Source of the DNA: Enoplolaimus lenunculus
Taxonomy: Eukaryota > Nematoda > Enoplea > Enoplida > Thoracostomopsidae
NCBI GenBank assembly: GCA_030248215.1
Contig: JASANG010001382.1
Coordinates: 160,729-224,728 of the forward strand
Reading direction: 5' to 3'
Length of the DNA stretch: 64,000 bases
Every line of letters starts with the position of its first letter. Within the stretch, counting starts at the first letter, position 1. Of the stretch, positions 45,138-56,127 are shown piece after piece. The notes beneath the pieces are model-generated. The model had not been told where the DNA came from and did no database searches. It saw nothing but the letters and a program-made list of their open reading frames with translations. Both the position numbers and the translations under genes were made by a program.

Positions 45138-46743
45138 GGCCAATGTAAATAACAGGAGCGGAACACTATTAGAAACATATTCCTAAGCCTAAGTGTAAGA
45201 ATGAGCATATTCCTAAGCCTAAGCCTAAGCATAAGAATGAGCATATTCCTAAGCCTAAGCCTAAGCATAAGAATGAGCATATTCCTAAGCCTAAGCCTAA
45301 GCATAAGAATGAGCATATTCCTAAGCCTAAGCCTAAGCATAAGAATGAGCATATTCCTAAGCCTAAGCCTAAGCGTAAGAATGAGCATATTCCTAAGCCT
45401 AAGCCTAAGCGTAAGAATGAGCATATTCCTAAGCCTAAGCCTAAGCGTAAGAATGAGCATATTCCTAAGCCTAAGCCTAAGCGTAAGAAAGAGCATATTC
45501 CTAAGCCTAAGCCTAAGCATAAGAATGAGCATATTCCTAAGCCTAAGCCTAAGCGTAAGAAAGAGCATATTCCTAAGCCTAAGCCTAAGCATAAGAATGA
45601 GCATATTCCTAAGCCTAAGCCTAAGCGTAAGAATGAGCATATTCCTAAGCCTAAGCCTAAGCGTAAGAATGAGCATATTCCTAAGCCTAAGCCTAAGCGT
45701 AAGAATGAGCATATTCCTAAGCCTAAGCCTAAGCGTAAGAATGAGCATATTCCTAAGCCTAAGCCTAAGCGTAAGAATGAGCATATTCCTAAGCCTAAGC
45801 CTAAGCGTAAGAAAGAGCATATTCCTAAGCCTAAGCCTAAGCATAAGAATGAGCATATTCCTAAGCCTAAGCCTAAGCGTAAGAAAGAGCATATTCCTAA
45901 GCCTAAGCATAAGAATGAGCATATTCCTAAGCCTAAGCCTAAGCGTAAGAATGAGCATATTCCTAAGCCTAAGCCTAAGCGTAAGAATGAGCATATTCCT
46001 AAGCCTAAGTGTAAGAATCAGCGTATTCCTAAGCCTAAGCCTAAGCGTAAGAATGAGCATATTCCTAAGCCTAAGCCTAAGCGTAAGAATGAGCATATTC
46101 CTAAGCCTAAGCCTAAGCCTAAGCGTAAGAATGAGCATATTCCTAAGCCTAAGCCTAAGCGTAAGAATGAGCATATTCCTAAGCCTAAGCCTAAGCGTAA
46201 GAATGAGCATATTCCTAAGCCTAAGCCTAAGCATAAGAATGAGCATATTCCTTAGCCTAAGCCTAAGCGTAAGAAAGACCATATTCCTAAGCCTAAGCCT
46301 AAGCGTAAGAATGAGCATATTCCTAAGCCTAAGCCTAAGCATAAGAATGAGCATATTCCTAAGCCTAAGCCTAAGCGTAAGAATGAGCATATTCCTAAGC
46401 CTAAGCCTAAGCGTAAGAATGAGCATATTCCTAAGCCTAAGCCTAAGCGTAAGAATGAGCATATTCCTAAGCCTAAGCCTAAGCGTAAGAATGAGCATAT
46501 TCCTAAGCCTAAGCCTAAGCGTAAGAATGAGCATATTCCTAAGCCTAAGCCTAAGCGTAAGAATGAGCATATTCCTAAGCCTAAGCCTAAGCATAAGAAT
46601 GAGCATTTTCCTAAGCCTAAGCCTAAGCGTAAGAATGAGCATATTCCTAAGCCTAAGCCTAAGCCAAGCAAAAAAATTAGTCTAAAGTTTACGTTTACTC
46701 TATTGCAGTCCCAAAGAAAAACGTTCCACCCCTGACATGGGAT
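45138..46743. mobile_element. Family A MITE with giant 36-bp array and 8-bp target duplication
   Basis: Flanked by AAATTTCG (45130-45137 and 46744-46751). Left GGCCAATGTAAATAACAGG, right CACCCCTGACATGGGAT. Of 1606 bases, about 1490 are array; non-array ends match the 184-335 bp copies elsewhere. So the element inserted as a unit and the array grew before or after insertion. Confidence 0.85.
45180..46672. repeat. 36-bp minisatellite, about 41 units
   Basis: Unit: CCTAAG three times, then CGTAAG (or CATAAG), AATGAG (or AAAGAG), CATATT. A few units have lost or gained one CCTAAG. CATAAG variants are enriched in the first 150 bases and are scattered elsewhere. The open frames of about 500 codons on both strands are period artefacts. 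Confidence 0.95.
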
Positions 46744-46994
46744 AAATTTCGAAACACAAAAAACAAATTTGATGCGATACGACGGCTTTCGCGTCAACGC
46801 CCTGGCTTTCATTGGTGTTATTCGAACTGCTGTAAAACTATAAACCATTTCCTGCCGTTTGCTGGTTTCCGGTGATCAATTTAAAATTTTGAAATACAGG
46901 TTTTCTAGTAAAAAAGCTAACGGGTATCCAGGTTAGTAGATGCTAAATGCGGCATTTTTCATCTACTCAGGTTTCTGGTGGGACTATAAAAGAT

Positions 46995-47335
46995 CAGGTT
47001 TAGATTCTAGATTATAGTTTTTTGCTTCGGCTTAGGCTTAGGCTTAGGAACACATTTTGCAACTCTTAGGTTTAGGCTTAGGCTTAGGAATACGCTTAAT
47101 CGACTGTTACGACCCTAAAAGTAACATTGGCCAAAAATGTTATTTTAAGGGGCATAACAGTAGATTAAGCGTATTACTAAGCCTAAGCCTAAGCGTTGCA
47201 AAAATCAGATCCTAAGCCTAAACCAAAGTTTAAGCAAAAAAATGTAATCTACAATCTAAACCTACTCTTTTATAGACTCACCAGAAACCTGGACGTTCCT
47301 TAAAGTACCGTGGATCAAAGTTTTCATACAAAAAA
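46995..47335. mobile_element. Two tandem Family A-related elements (GTTACTTT ends)
   Basis: Subfamily with ends GGCCAATGTTACTTT / AAAGTAACATGGGCC. One ends at AAAGTAACATTGGCC (about 47130); the next begins there (GGCCAAAAATGTTATTTTAAG) and ends near GACGTTCCTTAAAGTACCG. A further A-type right end lies at 47440-47502. Confidence 0.55.
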
Positions 47336-47502
47336 AGCCTGATTATACGCATTAATTAAATGAAACCACATGGTCGAATCAGTTGAAATTTATTCTTTTT
47401 TATAGCAGCGGTTGCTAGGATTTCGATCCACGAATAAAACTTAAGCTTACTCTATTGCAGTCCCACAGAAAAACGTTTCGTCCCTGATGTTTACATGGGC
47501 CA

Positions 47503-48131
47503 AAAATACCACGAAAAATCTAATCGCACTGTGGTCAAAGTTTTCATATCAAAAAAATGCCTGATTATACGCATTAAAGTTTGTGATTTCGCAAATAATT
47601 TTAACGTAATCACACGGTCGTTTCAGTTTTATTCTTTTTTATAGCGGCGGTTGCTAGGATTTGGATCCACGAACGGATATCAACTTCGCTAAAATGGTTA
47701 TTTTGTGAGTAAACCGTAGCGAGCGAGTTTATCTCTGCAAGTAAAATCATCTAAAAATGCGTTTTTTGAGGCCGTCCACAAGTTTCAGGGGGGTGGGTGT
47801 ATTCGCTACTTATCCCCTCGTATATGATCCGCTGTCTTTTTGAGTTGGACGATTGTCATTGTAGACAATTGGAAATTCACGAAAAGTTATTGTTTTTTCC
47901 ATGATTTTTGCATAAAAATATAATTAAACTTTTTGAAATTACGTTTTGCAACATCGCTGCAGTGAACAGCGTCGTAATCATGAGAATTCATAGCAGATGG
48001 AGTAGGAAATTTGTCACAGGGGGCAACAGAAATATTTGCTGCCCCCCTATCAACTGTGAATTCTTGGTTGCTGTTCGCTAGAGTGATCTTGGGCAAGAGA
48101 AATTTTCCTAACATAGAATTTTACTAATGTT
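47503..48131. other. Spacer with a duplicated 120-base block
   Basis: The text around 47320-47420 (GATCAAAGTTTTCATA, CCTGATTATACGCATTAA, GCGGTTGCTAGGATTT) is repeated at 47530-47665, with an A-type right end between. No gene recognised. Confidence 0.55.
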
Positions 48132-48394
48132 AAGCCATATTCACACGTGCAAATATTTGCATCAAAAACTTGCACGTGCAACTTGCACACAAAATGATTG
48201 CAGCTGCAAGAATTTTCAAAGGAACATTTCGATTGGCCAACCAAACTGCAGGTTCAATGAAATTCAGCGACATTCAACTGCGTTCACAGGGGCGAATTAA
48301 ATTCAACGCGTGAATTTCAGTGAATGATTAATTTGCAGCTGCAAGAACTTCAAAGTTGCTTTGTGACTAAACTTGCACGTGTGAATATGGCTTG
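48132..48394. mobile_element. Inverted-repeat MITE (AGCCATATTCACACGTGCAA ends)
   Basis: AGCCATATTCACACGTGCAA at the left, TTGCACGTGTGAATATGGCT at the right: a perfect 20-bp inverted pair. Flanking TTA / TGA could be a 3-bp duplication as in PIF/Harbinger elements. Interior rich in GCAGCTGCAAG. Confidence 0.75.
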
Positions 48395-48399
48395 AGAAA

Positions 48400-49915
48400 A
48401 TTTCGTCCAGGGCCGAAGGTGAGAGTGGCTGCGTTAAACCCGCAGTTAAGGGCCTGAACAATTACGTAGGAGTGTCTTTGGCATTGGGTACTTAAATCCT
48501 ATTGCTTTGGTTCATTTTCTTAGAACCCTCTTGCGTTTCTCAACTTCTGCCTTCCTCCTACAGAGACAAACTGCAAATGTTTGGATAAACCTAGACAGAT
48601 TTCCGTCGACTGCACGCTGCGTTAAAGACGACAATGCGTACGATGCTTGCAAATTGCTCAAATATTGCAAAAATTGCACAACGTAAAATTTGCATTACTG
48701 CAATCAGCTTAATCTATTAAAGCTTAATGTTTGCCTGTGTGTACAATTTCGACGGGGTTAAGCCAAGCGTTCAACTGTAACAATGTGATACTCTACGTAA
48801 TATTGTTAAAAGAAGTCATCCCACTGGAACAGTGTGAGCATCAGGGCTTACTGGTACAACCAACGTGGGGATCACCAGGATTTATGCCTCCAAGAGGAAT
48901 CAAAACAAGGATTTTGCATTAATTTTTAGTAGTAAAATTGGGTATGGCTTTCCGGATGCTTGGCTCGTGGGGGTTTTGTACAACTATTTCATCTGGCGTG
49001 ACCCCCTCTTTCAGGAATTTCTGGATCCGCCATTGTTCGGGAGTGCACCCAGAGCAGAGAACGGAAATGGATAGGGATTAACCGACCATCAAAGTCATAA
49101 ACAAATTTTTAAGTCGGATCGTCTCCGCATATCTGGAGCCGTCTTCAAACTCCCATGCCCTTAATTTCAGCCTAAGATCGACCGCATCCGTTCCCCGTCA
49201 AAGAATTCTAAAAGGGGTGAACCTGCTTATAAAGCTGGGAAACTGAGCCCCAAAGACACATATTTGAAAATTTCCGACACTAATCAGGGCTTCAAAATTC
49301 CAACAGAAACATTTCAACTATTATTAATATTTAAACAATTTCTCTACAAATCAACACATAAAATTGCTAAAATCTTATAAAAACGCTTCAAAATGTCATT
49401 TAGTGTAGTATAACAACGGCTGATCCAGTAAAATTCGAAATGGGATCACCGCACGACGATCATGAAACAACTTCGTGTACGAGAAGCCAAACGCAATTTT
49501 AGTATTCTTACAATAAAGGTCTCCTTACGATCCCTGTTGGGCCGGACTGCGCCCGGGTCGTCTCCCCTGCGACAGGGTTTAATGAAACCGACTTGAAATT
49601 CACTGTGATGGTAGTGGACTATCATTCACTTCATAAGAAAATATATCGTACGTGTGTAAAGGTTGTGTTGTAACTGCGCACTACAACGCAGTTTTGCGAT
49701 ATTACACATACTTGCAATACAGTGGACACTGTACTGCAGTGAATATATGTGATAAAATGTTTGAACGCCAAAGAAAATTGCAATTGCAAGTCGACTACTG
49801 CATCTTAGACGACTCTGTCTTGAATATAAAATTAGAGGCCAAGCAACCTACACAAGGAAATACGTCCTGCACATAGGCCGCAAACGGACTGGTATCTGCG
49901 TTAAATGAACTAATC
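48400..49915. other. Spacer without recognised features
   Basis: AT-rich with short open frames lacking domain signatures or splice context. Nothing else supported. Confidence 0.4.
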
Positions 49916-49924
49916 TTTGCGGGC

Positions 49925-50093
49925 TGGGCCAATGTTACTTTAAAGGGCGTTACAGTAGATTAAGCGTATTCCAGAGTCTAAGCCTTAGCGTTACAAAAAT
50001 GGGCCAATGTTACTTTTAGGGGCGTAACAGTATATTAAGCGTATAGATCCACCGGAAACCTGGACGCCCCTTAAAGTAACATGGCCTCAGCCC
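49925..50093. mobile_element. Nested Family A-related elements (GTTACTTT subfamily)
   Basis: Two left ends (GGGCCAATGTTACTTTAAAG and, 75 bases on, GGGCCAATGTTACTTTTAGG) and one right end CGCCCCTTAAAGTAACATGG. Confidence 0.6.
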
Positions 50094-50139
50094 TGATAAA
50101 AGATAAATATCCCCCACAATTCCTCTCGACGACCAAAGG

Positions 50140-50281
50140 GGTCCATGTATAGCTCAGGGCCGGATCGTTTTCTGAAAGGGTTATAACAGAGTCGGTTTAA
50201 GCTTTAGACTAATTTTTTTCTTAGGTTTATGCTTAGGAATATGCGTATACAACTGTTCCGGCCCTGTTCTATACATGGGCC
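50140..50281. mobile_element. Family A MITE, minimal copy with perfect 8-bp duplication
   Basis: Flanked by ACCAAAGG (50132-50139 and 50282-50289). 142 bases, ends GGTCCATGTATAGCTCAGGG and CCCTGTTCTATACATGGGCC. Essentially no array: the best view of the ancestral short element. Confidence 0.87.
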
Positions 50282-50617
50282 ACCAAAGGGGTCATTTTAT
50301 GAATAAATTACAAGTTTCATGATAAATCTTGTATAACTTTTGAGTTGCTGAGCCCTCGTATCAGAAACGCATCTTCAAATACCGTTGAAAACGCGAGACT
50401 TAACTTTACAATTAGGCACAATTCTATGGTACCAATGGCGGATCCTGAAATTTCGGACGGCGGTTGGCAAAAGTTATGAAACACAATTTTTACTGTATGC
50501 TATAAGTGCCAATTGTTTACAGGAAAAATTGTACGGTAGAGACCTTAAAGGTGACGGACGGTGTCAGTCTAGGTAGGAACCAAGCGACATCAGACCTTTT
50601 TTAATTAAGCAGCTGGA

Positions 50618-50712
50618 AATGCGGGCCGCCGGAGCGGCGATTGAACTCTCAGCGTACGGATCCTTAAGCGAGCACTGTACCACCGCGGCACGCAGCACGC
50701 CTCTCCAACTGC
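50618..50712 (-). tRNA. tRNA-like sequence (degenerate)
   Basis: Minus strand carries GCGGTGGTACAGTGCTCGC (A-box-like) and GAGAGTTCAATCGCC (B-box-like) 35-40 bases apart. Stems cannot be closed well and the anticodon is unclear. Sits immediately before the 21-bp array. Confidence 0.3.
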
Positions 50713-50804
50713 ATGTTTCGTCGACAATATGTGTTGACTGTACAACACAATGTGCATTGCATTTATTGCATATGCACCAGGACAAGCATGTCTCACATGC
50801 TTAC

Positions 50805-52331
50805 AGACAGCACCGTATGGGTGACGAACGGCACCGTATGGGTGACGAACGGCACCGTATTGGTGACGAACGGCACCGTATGGGTGACGAACGGCACCGT
50901 ATGGGTGACGAACGGCACCGTATGGGTGACGAACGGCACCGTATGGGTGACGAACGGCACCTATGAGGTGCCGAACGGCACCGTATGGGTGACGAACGGC
51001 ACCGTATGGGTGACGAACGGCACCGTATGGGTGACGAACGGCACCGTATGGGTGACGAACGGCACCGTATGGGTGACGAACGGCACCGTATGGGTGACGA
51101 ACGGCACCGTATGGGTGACGAACGGCACCGTATGGGTGACGAACGGCACCGTATGGGTGACGAACGGCACCGTATGGGTGACGAACGGCACCGTATGGGT
51201 GACGAACGGCACCGTATGGGTGACGAACGGCACCGTATGGGTGACGAACGGCACCGTATGGGTGACGAACGGCACCGTATGGGTGACGAACGGCACCGTA
51301 TGGGTGACGAACGGCACCGTATGGGTGACGAACGGCACCGTATGGGTGACGAACGGCACCGGATTTGACGAACGGCACCATGGGTGACGAACGGCACCGT
51401 ATGGGTGACGAACGGCACCGTATGGGTGACGAACGGCACCGTATGGGGACGAACGGCACCGTATGGGGACGAACGGCACCGTATGGGTGACGAACGGCAC
51501 CGTATGGGTGACGAACGGCACCGTATGGGTGACGAACGGCACCGTATGGGTGACGAACGGCACCGTATGGGTGACGAACGGCACCGTATGGGTGACGAAC
51601 GGCACCGTATGGGTGACGAACGGCACCGTATGGGTGACGAACGGCACCGTATTGGTGACGAACGCCCGCACCATGGTGACGAACGGCACCGTATGGGTGA
51701 CGAACGGCACCGTATGGGTGACGAACGGCACCGGGTGACGAACGGCACCGTATGGGTGACGAACGGCACCGTATGGGTGACGAACGGCACCGTATGGGTG
51801 ACGAACGGCACCGATCACCACCGAACAACCACCAACAACCCCCTAGGTGACGAACGGCACCGTATGGGTGACGAACGGCACCGTATGGGTGACGAACGGC
51901 ACCGTATTGGTGACGAACGGCACCGTATGGGTGACGAACGGCACCGTATTGGTGACGAACGGCACCGTATGGGTGACGAACGGCACCGTATGGGTGACGA
52001 ACGGCACCGTATGGGTGACGAACGGCACCGTATGGGTGACGAACGGCACCGTATGGGTGACGAACGGCACCGTATGGGTGACGAACGGCACCGTATGGGT
52101 GACGAACGGCACCGTATGGGTGACGAACGGCACCGTATGGGTGACGAACGGCACCGTATGGGTGACGAACGGCACCGTATGGGTGACGAACGGCACCGTA
52201 TGGGTGACGAACGGCACCGTATGGGTGACGAACGGCACCGTATGGGTGACGAACGGCACCGTATGGGTGACGGACGGCGCCGTATGGGAGATCGACGGCG
52301 CTGTCCGTCAACAAAACTATAGCGCAACCCT
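50805..52331. mobile_element. Family C element with giant 21-bp array
   Basis: The right terminus CAACAAAACTATAGCGCAAC then CCT (ending 52331) is the Family C end. The left terminus is not preserved; GGTGACGGACGGTGTCAG at about 50550 may be part of it, separated by the tRNA-like sequence. Nearly everything between is array. Confidence 0.65.
50813..52275. repeat. 21-bp minisatellite, close to 70 units
   Basis: Units contain ACGGCACCGTATGGGTG and are almost invariant, with GTATTGG variants scattered. Irregular units occur at 50960-50975, 51360-51385, 51440-51480, 51665-51740 and an unrelated 40-base stretch at 51812-51846. Reading frames of 300-570 codons over it are artefacts. Confidence 0.95.
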
Positions 52332-53031
52332 TCTAATTTCATTTCCGTCACTTTTGCTCATTCCGAACAAAATGAACAGTTATAAAACACGCTTTAATAT
52401 TGTGATTTAGAGTACAAAATATGCTAAACTTTAAATCTTAAACTAAATTCATTACAAAATCTGTTTTACAGACCGTTTTCTACCCTGCCCACATGCCAGG
52501 ACGGTGAAGGAACTTACAATAAATGATTTGTGTTTGGTAACAAGCATAGGTTACTAAAATGAAAATTTTTCAAAGTCGCCCCCCCTAAATTCCACTTTCT
52601 GACTGTCACAAGGTCGTCGACTACAAAACTGACCACGGGGGAACATCAACCTCACGAGTGAAGCGAACGAGACTTGAAACGCAAATTTTAGCATTCAAAT
52701 TGTTAATAAAATAATTTTGATTTCAAATCGGTTCAAAATTCTACGGGAGGGCCGACCCCCGTTTTTTGCTGTGTTCCCCCTGGTGTTTGCCACCTATTTT
52801 CGGTCTCGAATGTTGCTGTTCTCATCGGTGTTAGACGCCAACATCCGCTCTGTTTCTTTTTCTTTCTATTCATTGAACGCGGTTTGATTGAAATTTCACA
52901 AAATTTTCTATTTTGCTATTAATATATTACGTCTAAACTGTATGAATTTGTGTGTGAATATACAAAATGTTTGGATGAATCTATTCAGGGATGTATAATA
53001 GTGAAATATATCACAGTTCAGTTAAGCATAA
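52332..53031. other. Spacer without recognised features
   Basis: AT-rich with CCCCCC patches near 52580 and 52755. No domain-bearing open frame. Confidence 0.4.
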
Positions 53032-53039
53032 ACAGTATG

Positions 53040-53228
53040 GGGCAATGTTACTTTTAGGGCCGTAACAGTAGATTAAGTGTATTCCTAAGCCTAAGCCTAA
53101 GCGTTGCAATAACGTATTCCTAAGCCAAAGCCAAGCCTAAGACTAAGCAAAAAATGTAGTCTAGAATGTAAGCGTACTCTTTTGCAGACCCACCAGAAAC
53201 CAAGACAGCCCTAAAAGTAACATGGGCC
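53040..53228. mobile_element. Family A-related MITE (GTTACTTT subfamily) with perfect 8-bp duplication
   Basis: Flanked by ACAGTATG (53032-53039 and 53229-53236). Ends GGGCAATGTTACTTTTAGGG and CCCTAAAAGTAACATGGGCC. Confidence 0.88.
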
Positions 53229-53335
53229 ACAGTATGCACCAACGCCGGATCTCAGGGCACAGGACAAGCGGATCCTTGCAGTACTGGATTTTCGCTGTCC
53301 TTAGCGCACATTTCAACATTTTCAATTAGACGCTA

Positions 53336-53598
53336 CACTGCAAAAAATTGTGAGTGAAACGACTATCTCCGAAATAGCCTTTTCCGGACCACACAAACTG
53401 ATTCAAATTCGACTTTGGCAGAGCTAAATTCGACTCACTCTGAGTCAAATTCGACTCCGCCAGAATCAAATTCGATTCTCACTCGAGTCGCTCAGTGAAT
53501 CGAATTTAATACTGGCAGAGTCGACATTGACTCAGTTTGTGTACTCCTGAAAAGCCAATTTCGGAGAGAGTCGTTTTAACTCATCATTTTTTGCAGTG
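53336..53598. mobile_element. Tc1/mariner-type MITE, Family D
   Basis: CACTGCAAAAAATTGTGAG to CATCATTTTTTGCAGTG with TA on both sides (53334-35, 53599-600). The GACTC/GAGTC core is longer than in the other copies. Confidence 0.8.
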
Positions 53599-54275
53599 TA
53601 GAAAGTCGGATGCTTGCAGTGCTGGATCAAAGGTTTCGGTGGCCTTAAGCCACATTTCAATGTTTTTCAAATACGGTAGGCTTGAAAATATTGGTTAATA
53701 TTTAATAAAGAATAACTTTACCATTGAAATATTTTTCAAAAAAGCGAAAAATAAGCACAAAAAGAGAAAAGTTTTGTGAAAAGAAAAATAATAAAATTAA
53801 TTATTCGTTAAAACAATTGTTAGCCTGGTAGGCATGGTCCAGATACTTTGTGGTTCGAATCACTTGAATGGTGTTCGTTTATGGTTAGTCCGGCACTTGT
53901 AGGATTACTAGTGAACGGGCGTCAACTCAGCCATCTTGATTAGTGATAACCAAATTGACTCGGTCTAAAAGTAAACAATCTTGGGTTGCAATTGTAGCGG
54001 CGTCCCAAATGATTTGGTTCCACCCCAAATGCTTGCCGAGAGTCGATTCTTTTGTACACAGAATGTGCACAGTTGTACACTCTTGTTGAAGTATACATCA
54101 TTCACTCTTGCTACAACTGAATGCAAGTTTTTGCCAACCAAAAAGTTGCAAATTTTGCAAGCAAAGCAATGGATTCTGCTGAATTTCTCATAATGCAAAA
54201 ATTGTCCGGTTGGTTTCAAACATTAAATGTTGATTGATTTTAAGCTTTAAAAATTGAAAAATATTAACAAATGTC

Positions 54276-54753
54276 GGCCCATGTAAAAAAACAGGTGCGG
54301 ATCGTTTTTCTGTGGGACTGCAACAGAGTAAGCTTAAGCTTTAGACTAATTTTTTGGTTGGCTTAGGTTTAGGCTTAGGAATATGCTCATTATTACTTTT
54401 AGGCTTAGGCTTAGGCTTAGGAATATGCTCATTATTACTTTTAGGCTTAGGCTTAGGCTTAGGAATATGCTCATTTTTACTTTTAGGCTTAGGCTTAGGC
54501 TTAGGAATATGCTCATTATTAGTTTTAGGCTTAGGCTTAGGCTTAGGAATATGCTCATTTTTACGCTTAGGCTTAGGCTTAGGCTTAGGAATATGCTCAT
54601 TTTTACGCTTAGGCTTAGGCTTAGGAATATGCTCATTTTTACGCTTAGGCTTAGGCTTAGGCTTCGAAATATGCTCATTTTTACGCTTAGGCTTAGGCTT
54701 AGGCTTAGGTATATGCTTATAATACTGTTCCGACCCTGTTCTTTACATTGGTC
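54276..54753. mobile_element. Family A MITE with 36-42 bp array
   Basis: Near-perfect 8-bp duplication CAAATGTC / CAAATATC (54268-54275, 54754-54761). The array (about 54365-54715) has nine or so units; several hold four rather than three TTAGGC hexamers. Confidence 0.8.
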
Positions 54754-54921
54754 CAAATATCACAGACTGTGACGTGACGGTAGAAGAAACAGAAATACTG
54801 ACTGCATTTAACAAATATCACTGGATTCTGTTGCCCAGTAGAAATCTACTGCTCAATCGCTACGTTCGTTCGCAGAAAACTTTGACGTTATACTCGTTCG
54901 AAATATGATCTTCACGGATTA

Positions 54922-55052
54922 GAACAGGGTCGTTACCGCAAGATAATCATATTCCTAAGCCTAAAGCCTAAGCCTAAGCAAAAAATAAAGCTGATGCTTA
55001 CTTGATTGTAATCCCGCAGAAAAACGTTCCGCCTCTGATCTTTACGGGCCAC
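54922..55052. mobile_element. Family A MITE fragment
   Basis: Left end eroded (AGAACAGGGTCGTTACC), right end TTCCGCCTCTGATCTTTACG. One CCTAAG cluster inside. Confidence 0.55.
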
Positions 55053-55129
55053 TTTTGGCTGCGATATTGTTTGCGTGAGTTTTCAGTTTCGAAGGGCGAC
55101 ACCAGATATATTTTCGCGTGCAAATAGTC

Positions 55130-55335
55130 GGTCCATGTAAAAATCAGGGACGGAAAGTTTTTCTGTGGGACTGCAATAGAGTCAACTTAAACTTTAGACT
55201 AATTGTTTGCTTGGCTAAGGCTTAGGCTTAGGCTTACGAATAAACTCATTCTTACGCTTAGGCTTAGGCTTAGCCGTGGCTTACGCTTAGGAATATGCCT
55301 ATAATACTGTTCCGTCCCTACACTTTACATTGGCC
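55130..55335. mobile_element. Family A MITE
   Basis: GGTCCATGTAAAAATCAGGG to CCCTACACTTTACATTGGCC; flanks AAATAGTC / AAACAGTC (7 of 8 match). Confidence 0.75.
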
Positions 55336-55594
55336 AAACAGTCCAAGAAACATAAAAGCCAAATTTATTCGCCATATGGCTCGCTGAACAACAAACATAC
55401 ACTTGTATTAATTTGGTTAAATTAATGTTAAAAGTGACCAGTTATGCCAGTTTTACCTGATGCAGGATTTAAAATTAACTGGTCTGTTTTACGACCCCCC
55501 ACAACCAGCGCGTTTGCCCTGATTATCGAAGTTTAAAGCAAGTCTGAATTTTGAAAATGATCTTTTGTCATAAAAAACTCGCAAAATACAATGT

Positions 55595-55926
55595 GGCCCA
55601 CGTAAAGATCAGGGGTGGAACGTTTTTCTGCGAGACTGCAATAGAGTAAGCTTAAACTTTATACTATTTTTTCGGGCTTGGCTTGGGCTTTGACTTAGGC
55701 TTATTCTTAGGCTTAGGAATATGCTCATTTTTACGCTTAGGCTTAGGCTTAGGCTTTAGGAATATGCTCGTTCTTACACTTAGGCTTTGGCTTAGGCTTA
55801 GGAATATGCTCATTTTTACGCTTAGGCTTAGGAATATGCTCATTATTACGCTTAGGCTTTAAGGTATAGGCTGAAGCTTACGAATGTGCTTATAATACTG
55901 TTCCGCCCCTGTTGTTTACATTGGCG
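55595..55926. mobile_element. Family A MITE
   Basis: GGCCCACGTAAAGATCAGGG to CCCCTGTTGTTTACATTGGC; flanks TACAATGT / TACAACGT (7 of 8). Several irregular 36-bp units inside. Confidence 0.75.
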
Positions 55927-56127
55927 TACAACGTGAACAAATTGTGAGAAAGTTCTGGCATGACTTTGTTAATATATTTTCCCACAATAAAATACAACAG
56001 GCCCCGAGTTCATTCGAGTCACAATTTCAGTTGACTTTAAACCTGCGTTCAATTGAAATGAACTTTGTTTAACTGATTTCTTAACTTTATTTCACCAGGG
56101 CCGTCTCTATATATGGTTGCTCGATAA

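Noticed and set aside
45119..46685. Frames of about 500 codons on both strands ([10 protein letters not shown] and [16 protein letters not shown] repeats)
   Set aside because: Pure consequence of the 36-bp array; every frame is open and there is no splice or domain support.
50813..52275. CRISPR-like array
   Set aside because: Head-to-tail identical units without unique spacers, in an intron-bearing animal genome with no cas genes.
50605..52351. Frames of 300-570 codons over the 21-bp array
   Set aside because: Same seven-residue repeat in all frames; the array is inside a Family C element.
14290..55860. TTAGGC repeats as nematode-type telomere or interstitial telomere
   Set aside because: The hexamers belong to a 36-bp higher-order unit inside transposon ends, not to a pure telomeric tract.
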